64,000 nt of DNA from Streptomyces sp. CCM_MD2014 (GTDB taxonomy: Bacteria > Actinomycetota > Actinomycetes > Streptomycetales > Streptomycetaceae): assembly GCF_000772045.1 (NCBI RefSeq), contig NZ_CP009754.1:2914001-2978000 (forward strand). Reading direction: 5' to 3'. The notes beneath the pieces were generated by a model that saw only the letters and a program-made list of their open reading frames with translations, was not told the origin of the DNA and searched no databases. Position 1 is the stretch's first letter. Each line of letters opens with the position of its first letter. Shown here piece after piece: positions 1-7,778 of the stretch. A program made the position numbers and the translations under genes.

Positions 1-1142
1 CCTGTTTCCACGCTCGGGAGTACGAGGACGCCGCGATCACGTTGCCCGGCTCACTGGAGAACAGTCGGCCGTCCGTCGCCGTGCCGAACTCCTCCAGGTG
101 CTCGCGAAGCAGCCGCACCAGCGGAGGCGGAATCGGCACGGTCCGTACCTCGCCGTGGGACCGCTGCTTCAGGCCGCGCCGATCGTGCGCCTCCCCGGAG
201 TCCGTCCACGCCTTACCCGCCGTGGGGCGGGTCTCCGCCAGCTCTATGCGGCCCCAGCCTGACGCCGGAACCGTGCAGTCGGAGCGGCGAAGGCCGAGGG
301 CCTCCCCAGGTCGCGTGGCCGCGTAGTACAAGCACCCGAAGAACGCCCGTAGCCGCCGGCCACTCGCCCGGTCGTAGCCACCCACGTACGTGAGCGCGGT
401 CAGCAGTTCCCGTGCCTGCCGAGGGTTGACGACCACCCGGCGGTCAACCTCCTGCAACGCGCGCTTGCCCCGCTTACGCCGAACCCTGCTCAACGGGTTG
501 GAGGGCAGATACTCCAGTTCCACGGCGTACTCAAGCGCGTTGAAGACCACGGCGCGCCGCCGCCGGTAGGTCTGCGTCGCCGCAGGCTTGCCGTCGAGCC
601 GCCGACTCAGCGCATCGATCAGGTCGTGCGCACGGGTGATCTCCTGCAACTCCGCCACCGGCAGCGACGCCTTCTCAATCCACTTCACCGCCGTACTGAT
701 CTCCTCAGGCCTCTCACGCTCCCTACGAGGCACAGGCAAGACGTACGACCGCAGCGCACGCCGCAGCACCTCGGGAGCGGGCCGCCCCCCGCCCCGGCTT
801 CACCAGAACGGGAACGACCGTCGCCAGCGCATCGGTCATGCTGTCCCACTGCTTGGCCGACGCCTCCGCCCACCGGGCATCCACGTACCTCACTGCCAGG
901 TCAAGGAAGGACATCGCCGCCTTGCCGCCGCGCAGCGAGTCGGGCAGACCGGTGACGGTGTCGAACGGCTCGCCCTTGTCGAGAGCGCGCACCAGCTTGG
1001 CCCGGAAACGGTCGGCCAGTGTCTTGGTCTTGTACGACTCGCTGAACGGTTGTCCGTCGACCGCCCAGCGCACCAGGTAGGTCGGCTTCTTGGTGGTCTT
1101 GTTGACCGACAGCTTCCAGACGGAAGCCTTGTACGACTTCAC
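1..1142 (-). pseudogene. int: Tyrosine-recombinase integrase of an integrative element, frameshifted and cut by the window edge
   Basis: This encodes a site-specific recombinase of the phage-integrase (tyrosine) family. The N-terminal SAM-like, DNA-binding part reads in one frame from a GTG at 1142 to about 780. The reading then moves to another frame, which stays open to the left edge and carries the first catalytic arginine box (TRPGEALGLRRSD). The shift lies in a G/C-run around 770-785. The HxxR and tyrosine boxes lie outside the window. The GTG overlaps the stop of the upstream excisionase gene, as in pSAM2-type elements. Either the gene is dead or the G-run was misread in sequencing. Family assignment is firm; inactivity is inferred from one lesion. 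Confidence 0.8.
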
Positions 1143-1351
1143 GACGCCGCCCCCTCTGCCCGCTCCTCCAGCCACTCATCGAGCACGTCACGGCGAACTC
1201 TCAGCTCCCCGTTCGGCAGCCGGATACAGACGGGAGCGAGGCGCAGTTCCCGCCAGCGGTAGAAGGAGCGGCGGGAGACGCCGCCCAGTTCGTCGAGCAC
1301 CTGCCGGACCGTGAGCAGCTCTGCCGACTTCGCACTGCTGTCACGTGCCAT
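1139..1351 (-). CDS. xis: Excisionase-type helix-turn-helix protein
   Basis: This small DNA-binding protein of about 70 residues carries a MerR-like/excisionase winged helix (LLTVRQVLDELGGVSRRSFY, then WRELRLAP). Such proteins bend DNA at the attachment site and direct the neighbouring integrase towards excision. ATG 1351 was chosen because it leaves the normal size for the family and overlaps the end of the replication gene by 11 bases. Its stop overlaps the integrase GTG. This rep-xis-int order is characteristic of actinomycete integrative and conjugative elements. The gene itself looks intact although its partners are broken. Confidence 0.85.
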   Translation of the reverse strand: MARDSSAKSAELLTVRQVLDELGGVSRRSFYRWRELRLAPVCIRLPNGELRVRRDVLDEWLEERAEGAAS

Positions 1352-2710
1352 GGAGACCACCGCCCTCCCGCACCGAGGCAGCCAAGAGAGCCGCTTCCGG
1401 TGAGTAGCCGCGCCCGGCGTAGCGCCACTCGCCAATCGTGACCGTGGGGCAGTCGGCCAGGCCGAGGGCGGTCCGCTGTTGCTCCGCACGATGGTCGGCA
1501 CGGGCCTGCCGAAGCGCGGTCAACGTCGTCGAGTACCGACGCGACTTGGTGGAGAAGTCGCCGCCGTACCCGAGCATGTGGGCCCAGCGGCGCAGCCCCA
1601 GCGGCTCGAACTCCGGCAGGCCGCCGAGCCACCAACACGTGCTGATCATGCGCAGCACGTGTGAGCGCACGGGCAGCGTGACCATGTCTCGCGCGTGATG
1701 GATGCGGCCGTCCACCGCGCCGGCGGCCTCCGCCCCCTTGGTCGCGTACTTGGAGATGTAGCCCGCCACGGCCCCCGCAGAAGCGGGCCGCTCCCCCGGG
1801 CTCCGTCCGTATGAGGTGACCGGCCGTACATCGACCTGAGTGCCGAAGCGCAGCACTCGCGGACCGACCACGCCCGCACCGGGAGCGCTCAGCCGCACCC
1901 GACCGGCAACAGCCCGTACCGCGGCCATCAGGAGCGGCACGGTCGCCCCAGCCGGGCGGAGCCGAGCCAGGGCCGTCCGGACCGTCGAGCCGGATGACGG
2001 CATGGAAGTGAATTAGTCCCCGCCGCTGGTACTCGGCGACTTTCGCGTACGAGAGCCGGGCGACCTCCCCGAACCGAGCGCGTCAAACCGGCCCGCCGGG
2101 CGACCTCCCGCCGCAGCTCCAACCCGAACCGGTGCCAGAGCCCACCGGCGAGCGCGTGCCACAGCACGGCTCCCGCGTAGTCGTAGCAGCGTGGGCAGAC
2201 CGGTCCCCCGAGACGGGGATCGTCCGCCGGGTGCCGGCCTCGGCATCCGGCCGGGTTGCCGTGCGGACAACGCTCCTCGATCCGACGAGGCCGGCAGACC
2301 CGCACATGCCCGTCCCGTTCCCGGCGGGTGTGGACCGGGCCGAAGCCGGGAGCGGTGAGCGTGGCGAACACCTGCGGGTGACCGCCTACCGCCTCCGGCA
2401 CCTCCTTACCTCCCACGAGACCGGCGCGGACGAGTTGGTACGTGTCCGCCCGGTACACAGCCGAACAGGCCGGGCAGACCGTCGCACGCCGGTTGCCGCA
2501 CGCGGTGAGCAGCCGCCCTCCATAGACGTCGGAGCTGTAGGAGAGAAGGGCTGCGCCGGTCGTCGCGTCGTAGACGGTTGCCGCGCCGACCAGATGAATC
2601 GGGTTGGTACAGCCCCCGAGACGGATGATGTTCCGGCGCCAGGCCGTGAACTCCGAATCCGACGCCTTGCCTACGAGAGCCGCAACGCCCTGCGGAAGCG
2701 CAGTGGTCAT
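1341..2710 (-). pseudogene. repSA: RepSA-type replication initiator, two frameshifts
   Basis: This encodes the rolling-circle-type replication initiator of a pSAM2-like element. Coding similarity runs from ATG 2710 in three successive frames. The first part holds the cysteine-rich region (CGNRRATVCPACSAVYRADT, then CPRCYDYAG). A middle part contains the histidine-rich initiator motif (RGLIHFHAVIRLDG). The last part runs from about 1955 to the stop at 1341. The frame changes near 2070-2077 and near 1950-1960, both in the same direction, so they do not compensate. The start overlaps the stop of the upstream small gene by four bases. The protein cannot be made intact as written. Confidence 0.8.
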
Positions 2711-2967
2711 CGGCGACCACCCCCGCCGCCGAACGCCTGCCCCATCACGGCCGAGATCCCCTCGGGCCGAGTCTTGGCGCTGAAGCGAAGCGTCGGGTCC
2801 GTGAGCCAGACGGCCGCCGCGTGCGCGGGGCACAGCCACTGCTCGGTTCCGTCGAATTCGACGAGAATGATCTGTTCCCGTCCGGCGCAGGTCACGACCT
2901 GCGCGTCACGCTGCCAGAGTTCGCAGTCGAGGAACGGGGATGCGCGCGAATGGTGCGCGGTGGACAA
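2707..2967 (-). CDS. Small conserved protein of the integrative element
   Basis: This hypothetical protein of 86 residues is encoded directly upstream of repSA, with an ATGA overlap at 2707-2710. The proposed TTG start at 2967 follows an AAAGGAG sequence by about ten bases. An upstream extension reads as low-complexity Arg/Ser and is unlikely to be protein. Two cysteines and a CPAH motif could form a small metal-binding site. Similar short genes sit beside repSA in other Streptomyces elements, but I cannot name this one. Its function is unknown, perhaps accessory to replication. Confidence 0.55.
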   Translation of the reverse strand: MSTAHHSRASPFLDCELWQRDAQVVTCAGREQIILVEFDGTEQWLCPAHAAAVWLTDPTLRFSAKTRPEGISAVMGQAFGGGGGRR

Positions 2968-3112
2968 AGTGTGAGTGCTCCTTTCACTGCTCACGTGGCG
3001 GATGGAGTGAATTCCTGACGGGGTCGGGTTTGGCGACTTCGCGCCCCGTCGGGAGCCCGTCGTACGGGCGATCACTGCCGTTCCCCGGGAGGGACCCCGA
3101 CGACGCCGTCCG

Positions 3113-3460
3113 ATGTACACGTACGACGCCTTGCAGACCGCGGATCACGGCCAGCTCCGCCAGCTCCACCGCACGTACATCCCGTTCTCGGTACTGATCG
3201 ACACCAAGTACGAGGAGGAGGCACCACCGCCGGCGCCGGAGCTCTACACGGCGCTAACGGGCCTGGGCCACGAACTCCACTTCACGGAGTACGTCCGCAC
3301 GCGCATGCCCCTACCGGACCAGGCCCAAGCGCTGCGCCTGGCCGACGGGGTCCCTCTGCTCCACGCCATCCGCGTGACCCTCACCGCGTCAGATAGGCCT
3401 CTCGCCCTGGAGGAGTTCCACCTTCCCGGGGACGAGCTGGAGTTGTCGTTCCGGCTGTAG
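3113..3460 (+). pseudogene. Truncated GntR-family regulator, ligand-binding UTRA part only
   Basis: The last 55 residues or so match the end of a GntR/HutC-type UTRA effector-binding domain (VRTRMPLPDQAQALRLADG, then a terminal ALEEFHLPGDEL segment). A full member has about 240 residues and begins with a winged-helix DNA-binding domain. Here only 115 codons are open and no helix-turn-helix can be found upstream in any frame. Integrative elements of this class often encode a GntR repressor (KorSA type), so this is probably the remnant of the element's own regulator. It could also be a short anti-regulator, but nothing supports that. Confidence 0.6.
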
Positions 3461-3736
3461 CACGGCCCGAGTTGGCTCAGATTTTCTCCACGTCATCAAG
3501 GTGACTCGCTCCGCTCCCCGCGAGCGGCCCGCCCCCGGCCGGGCCTGCGCTCCTGCCTCCGTCCCGCTCCAGCCCGGTCGGCACCCGTGCCGCGGCGTAA
3601 CAGTCGGCCGTCCGACGCCAGAGCTCCACGGCTTTGCGTAGCCGCCTCGGCACGAGCCTCGCTGGCTCTAGTTGCCAAGTGCCGGAACAGTCAGGAGTCG
3701 TAGACTGCTCGGCCCCAGCACCTTTACTGTGTAACA
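3461..3736. other. Intergenic gap between element remnant and cargo
   Basis: I see no convincing gene, strong promoter or hairpin in this stretch. Base composition falls towards its right end, where the lower-GC ATPase gene begins. Confidence 0.4.
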
Positions 3737-5305
3737 GTGACACCACTGAGCGTGCAGGGGGGGTACGTCATCAAGCGCGACGTGCTGAAGGATTTTTCAC
3801 TCGGACAACGAGTGGCCGAAGACGAAGTCGATGAACTTGCGACCTACTTCGTCGAGACCGAGCAATGGAACCGTGTGTGGCGCGGTGACGTGGACGTGGT
3901 CTATGGCCCTAAAGGCTCTGGAAAAAGTGCCATCTACTCAACGCTCGTTTCTCGAGAAGACCAGCTCTTCGATCGCGGAATCCTGATCCGCGCTGCTGAG
4001 TCACCCCGTGGAACACCCGCCTTCTCTAGCCTGGTGGAGGATCCTCCGCTCAGCGAAGTTGAGTTCATGAGTCTATGGAAACTCTACTTCTTGGGCCTGA
4101 TCGCAGATGCTTTCGAAGAGTACTCAGTCAAGGGTGAAGATGCAAAGCGCGTAATTCGACTTCTGAATGATGCGCGACTTCGCCCTGCTGGAAAAATCTC
4201 GCTCCGCACGCACGTTAAGAACGCTCTGGATTACGTCCGTAGAATACTGCGACCTACAGAGGTTGAGCCGACTCTTGCGCTCGATCCGGCCACAGGTGGC
4301 CTAACTGGCTTGAGTACGCGAATTCAGTTCAGTGAACCTAGCTCTGCAGAGCGAGCCCAGGGCGACATCTACATTGATGAGCTCTACGCCGCAGCAGACC
4401 GAGCCCTCGCAGATGATGACGTCGACATCTGGCTCCTCCTCGATCGACTCGACGTAGCATTTGTGGGAAGTCCCGAGTTCGAAAGAAATGCGCTAAGGGC
4501 ACTCTTCAAGGTCTACTTGGATCTGAACGACCTACAGCACGTCCGTCTCAAAATATTTCTGCGGACTGACATCTGGAAGGCAATTACCAGCTCGGGATTT
4601 AGGGAAGCAAGCCACATCACCCGCGAATTGGTATTGAAGTGGGATAGAGGCGCCCTGCTTCAGTTGGTTGCCCAGCGGCTTGTACGCAACCCAGGACTCG
4701 TCCAGCACTACAATGTGTCGCCTTCTGACGTGAAAACCGACACCCAGGCGCAGACTGCTCTCTTCAAGAGGGTTTATCCACTCCAAGTTGAAGGCGGCCC
4801 GAACAAGCCACAGACCTTCGACTGGTGTCTTAGTCGTACGCGTGACGGTAGTCGGTTGACCGCTCCGCGGGAACTGATCCATTTGCTCACCGAGACGCGT
4901 GATGTCCAGATGAAATGGCTGGAAATTGGCGAGGCGGAGCCCGAAGGAGAGCCTCTTTTTCAGCGGGGCGCTCTAAAGGAAGCACTTCCCGCCGTTTCGG
5001 ATGTTCGCCTAACGAAAACTCTTTACGCTGAATACCCACATCTTCGCAACTACTTGGAAATGCTGGAAGGGCAGAAGACGAATCACAGCGTGCAGAGCCT
5101 GACTGCAATCTGGAGAGAATCAGAAGAGAAGGCTAAAGAGGTCGCGCTAAGGCTAGTGGATATCGGCTTCTTCGAGAAGCGGGGAACATTCATCGACCCC
5201 GAATTTTGGGTGCCATTCCTGTATCGTCCAGCCTTGAATTTGGTCCAGGGTACAGCCGAAGGCGTGACGATTGAGGTGAATGATGAAATCGAAGAACAAG
5301 GTTGA
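3737..5305 (+). CDS. P-loop ATPase, Sll1717-like family
   Basis: This predicted ATPase of 522 residues has a Walker A motif GPKGSGKS at residues 57-64, after a short region ending in YFVETEQWNRVW. A Walker B-like IWLLLDRLD lies at about 231-239. This layout is that of the bacterial Sll1717-type P-loop ATPases, which resemble STAND/KAP NTPases and often sit in genomic islands. No membrane segment or fused effector is visible, so it may be a sensor or a lone component. Codon use is clearly less GC-rich than in the backbone, which suggests recent transfer. The GTG at 3737 is uncertain; GTG 3752 is an alternative. Confidence 0.65.
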   Translation: MTPLSVQGGYVIKRDVLKDFSLGQRVAEDEVDELATYFVETEQWNRVWRGDVDVVYGPKGSGKSAIYSTLVSREDQLFDRGILIRAAESPRGTPAFSSLVEDPPLSEVEFMSLWKLYFLGLIADAFEEYSVKGEDAKRVIRLLNDARLRPAGKISLRTHVKNALDYVRRILRPTEVEPTLALDPATGGLTGLSTRIQFSEPSSAERAQGDIYIDELYAAADRALADDDVDIWLLLDRLDVAFVGSPEFERNALRALFKVYLDLNDLQHVRLKIFLRTDIWKAITSSGFREASHITRELVLKWDRGALLQLVAQRLVRNPGLVQHYNVSPSDVKTDTQAQTALFKRVYPLQVEGGPNKPQTFDWCLSRTRDGSRLTAPRELIHLLTETRDVQMKWLEIGEAEPEGEPLFQRGALKEALPAVSDVRLTKTLYAEYPHLRNYLEMLEGQKTNHSVQSLTAIWRESEEKAKEVALRLVDIGFFEKRGTFIDPEFWVPFLYRPALNLVQGTAEGVTIEVNDEIEEQG

Positions 5306-5691
5306 ATAACCTCGCCTCGCGCGCTCCCATCCTCTCGACCGAGATCGACAGCACACTCTGTTTGGGCCTACCACGCTACCCATCTGAGCCCTCCCTGGCC
5401 GCCGAATCTATAGGCCGTCGCGGGTTGCTGTAGTCGGCAGCCCGATAGCGCGGCCGAGGTCGGTTGGCGCCCCTACAATCTTGGCTGACTGTCGGCGGTT
5501 GAGGTTCGTGCCACAACCGTGCCAGATGCAGGGGTCAGCCACGGCAAACATCACCATTCGGTGCGCCGCAGATCATGAGGCCACTGGTGTCCAGAGAACG
5601 GCAAGCTCATGGAGTCGGCCGGCTCGGGGTTCACTGAGCAGCAGGGCGGACTGTCAGCTCTTCGAAGGCAGTCGATTCAGACGCGTCATAG
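5306..5691. other. Intergenic region carrying the first long direct repeat
   Basis: No credible gene was found in these 386 bases. Apart from the repeat listed separately at 5500 there is no strong hairpin or promoter that I can defend. The region is bounded by two lower-GC cargo units. Confidence 0.4.
5500..5545. repeat. Direct repeat, copy 1 (possible attachment-site scar)
   Basis: Positions 5500-5535 are identical to 7490-7525, 36 of 36 bases, and similarity continues about ten bases further with a few mismatches. The core includes TTCGTGCCACAACCGTGCCA. The two copies have the same orientation and frame the SLATT cassette. A duplicated site at both ends of a cargo block is what successive tyrosine-recombinase insertions leave behind. 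This reading is inference. Confidence 0.75.
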
Positions 5692-6096
5692 TCACTCAGG
5701 CCTCCCGCCTCGTTGCTGAACCACAATGGACGTAGCTGGGCACTTAGGTGGTAAGGACCACTCCGTGACAGAAAGAGCAGCTAACTCGATCAGCTCCTCC
5801 GTGATTCCTAGCCTGTACAAGGGCGTCTCCGAATATCGCTGCAGCCACTTAATCCGCCTTTTCCTCTCCGCCTCATTAATTTGAACCCAGACGTCCACCA
5901 CGACGCCTATTCGGGAACTGCTGCTTCCATCTTCAATCCGTAGTCGACGCACGTAAGGAAGGGATGCCGGATCCTGAGCTAGCAATACCAGGCACCATGC
6001 TGTTCTGTAATCAAGCGATGGACCGTGATGTTTCACTAATCGATGAGCGCGCCACTGGCTTATCGGTGCCAGCAACCACCGCCACATTGCAATCAC
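5692..6096 (-). CDS. Uncharacterised protein paired with the SLATT membrane protein
   Basis: This 134-residue protein belongs to no family I recognise. It starts at GTG 6096 behind a GGAGAAGAG sequence, 41 bases after the stop of the SLATT gene, so the two probably form one transcript. It is rich in Trp, Arg and Leu near the N-terminus (MWRWLLAPISQW) and has no obvious catalytic motif or confident membrane span. Its lower GC content matches the SLATT gene and not the backbone. It could be a regulator or effector partner, but I infer this only from position. An alternative start is ATG 6087. Confidence 0.5.
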   Translation of the reverse strand: MIAMWRWLLAPISQWRAHRLVKHHGPSLDYRTAWCLVLLAQDPASLPYVRRLRIEDGSSSSRIGVVVDVWVQINEAERKRRIKWLQRYSETPLYRLGITEELIELAALSVTEWSLPPKCPATSIVVQQRGGRPE

Positions 6097-6136
6097 GGAC
6101 TCTTCTCCGTAGGCTCGCCAGCGTGCTTAGCGGGAT

Positions 6137-7030
6137 TTAACTGGCTCGTTCCTCGCGAGCCGAGCTGGACTGCTCTAGTTGCAGTTCACGCTTTCGCTGC
6201 TCTTCCTTAAGGTGCTCCACGCATCTCGCGAACAGACGCAGACGGTCCGCTTCAGCCAAGGGAGTTCCGTTCTGGCTCGCGTAATCATCAAGCATAAATT
6301 GAGAAGCGTTGTAGTGCTTTTCGATCTCATCTGCGGTGGATTGCAGGTTGTAGCCGCGCTCCCGAAACTTGAAGTATCCCGTAACACCAGCCGAGATGCC
6401 GACCAAAGCACTTAGGGCCGAAGTGGCGACAGCGAGAGCTTTGTTACTGCCTTCATTCATGGCGGTGAGCGTCGATGTTACGATCGAACCACTGATGATC
6501 ACCAGCTGGAATATGTTATGTACACGCCTATTCCGGCTGGCCCCCTTTCGGTATTGGGCGATCAAATCGAGTGATGCTTCGCGGTAGATTCGAAGCCCAG
6601 ATGGAGAGTCCAGCGGCAGGCGGGCTGCGGCTGTCTGTCGGTCTTGCAAGGCATTACGGAGGGATCCGGCGCGATCAACAATCTTCTTGCGGTTCTTCCA
6701 AATGGTCCAGGTTAGGGCAACCCAGAGCCCCAGGACAATTACCAGTCCAGCCCAGCGTGTAAACTCTGGCTTCGATTGCCAAAGTCCAACTACAACCGTG
6801 TATCCCAGCAAAAAGGCTAGCGCGATAGCACCGAATAAGCATAGGACGAAAATGCGCTGAAAGGTTCTCGAGGCGCGCAAGTCGTCTTCGATCTCGTCGA
6901 AAACTTTTACGCGCTGCCGGTACTCTTCTTGCAGGCTTCTTTCTTCCTCGTCCGTCAACGCAGGAGGAGTGGGTGTAGCTCCTCCGGTCAAGTGCGCGTG
7001 CCCCCCTGTACCGCCCTGTCCGTCGGTCAC
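6137..7030 (-). CDS. SLATT/DUF4231-type membrane protein
   Basis: This is a predicted integral membrane protein of 297 residues. Hydrophobic segments lie at about 59-82, 93-111, 173-192 and 197-219. The last pair is followed by FKFRERGYNLQSTADEIEKH, the helical signature I associate with SLATT/DUF4231 proteins. In that family the two-helix unit is proposed to be a pore-forming effector of nucleotide-second-messenger or other defence systems. No SMODS nucleotidyltransferase or SLOG protein is visible beside it, so any sensor would have to be the downstream 134-residue protein or lie elsewhere. The gene is lower in GC than the backbone and lies between two direct repeats. Confidence 0.65.
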   Translation of the reverse strand: MTDGQGGTGGHAHLTGGATPTPPALTDEEERSLQEEYRQRVKVFDEIEDDLRASRTFQRIFVLCLFGAIALAFLLGYTVVVGLWQSKPEFTRWAGLVIVLGLWVALTWTIWKNRKKIVDRAGSLRNALQDRQTAAARLPLDSPSGLRIYREASLDLIAQYRKGASRNRRVHNIFQLVIISGSIVTSTLTAMNEGSNKALAVATSALSALVGISAGVTGYFKFRERGYNLQSTADEIEKHYNASQFMLDDYASQNGTPLAEADRLRLFARCVEHLKEEQRKRELQLEQSSSAREERAS

Positions 7031-7489
7031 AGCGCCCCCGTACTCCGAATCGCTGATTAGATGCGTTGGGAGAGTACGGATAGTTTCACTGGGTCACAAG
7101 GCCGTATTGTCGCTTGAGGGAAAATAAGTAATCGGTGTTGCGGATGTTTCTCAAGTTTTTTACTAGCTGGGAGTATTCACGCCATGTCAAGCCTTTATCT
7201 CCTCTTGTCATGGCAGCAGACGCACAGGGGGCGCATGGGGGTGCTCAACAGGCGTGCCCCGTCGGTGTCCAGCCGCTCTGAGACGACCAGGTCTTGGTGC
7301 GTCGCGAACTATCTGCGGACAAGCCCGGACCAGCCGCACGGGCCCTCCCGAGTCGTGTGCCGCTCCACTCGCCGCGGAGGGACTGGCCGGCGACATCCGG
7401 TAGCGTGGCTGGGGTAGGTGGGGGTGCAGCGAGGCATACGCGTGCCTGGTAGGTCGGCGCACCCGCCGTCGAGGCTGGCTTTCATGGGC

Positions 7490-7535
7490 TGAGGTTCGTG
7501 CCACAACCGTGCCAGATGCAGGGGTTAGCCATGGT
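7490..7535. repeat. Direct repeat, copy 2
   Basis: This is the partner of the repeat at 5500, 1,990 bases downstream in the same orientation. It shares 36 identical bases (7490-7525), after which the copies differ at 7526, 7532 and 7535. The sequence TGAGGTTCGTGCC precedes the CCGTGCCAGA core. That 10-base core also occurs once more, at 12231-12240, in the gap upstream of the AIPR operon. Confidence 0.75.
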
Positions 7536-7759
7536 CAACACCGGTGCCCCGCGGTTCAGTAGCCGCTCGCTCCCTCGGCCAGCGAAGCCGCAGCTCAGCC
7601 CGCAGATCACCCAGCCTCTCTCCTATAGAGGTTGTCCCGCTTGCTCATCGAGCCTAGACGCGCTGGAACTCTGGGCCGGGATTGGGGCTGCTGCAGGGCG
7701 GCAACCGCCCTGATGTATGGCCGAAGGCACTGAGTTTGACTCTCCTGCAGGGAAGAGCG

Positions 7760-7777
7760 ATCTGGAGCTGTCCAGAT
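7760..7777 (-). terminator. Small hairpin just after the kinase gene
   Basis: A perfect inverted repeat, ATCTGGA, four-base loop, TCCAGAT, begins two bases beyond the stop codon of the kinase gene. It may end the AIPR-kinase transcript. There is no T-run, which is common for Streptomyces terminators, so the call is tentative. Confidence 0.4.
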
Positions 7778-7778
7778 A

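Larger units (their letters stand above)
7031..7778. other. Long non-coding or decayed region with the second direct repeat
   Basis: I see no gene with sensible composition here. The part nearest the SLATT gene (7070-7170) is unusually AT-rich for this genome and probably holds that gene's promoter. The second copy of the long repeat is at 7490. Short open frames between 7200 and 7700 look like chance. Confidence 0.4.

Noticed and set aside
775..2075. Programmed frameshifting in the integrase and RepSA genes
   Set aside because: There are no slippery heptamers with a downstream structure that I can see, and RepSA needs two shifts in the same direction.
3672..3706. TTGCCA and TAGACT as a promoter for the ATPase gene
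   Set aside because: The spacing of 23 bases is too long for a standard promoter.
7200..7720. Short open frames between the SLATT cassette and the kinase gene
   Set aside because: They overlap each other on both strands, have no plausible starts and cross the direct repeat.
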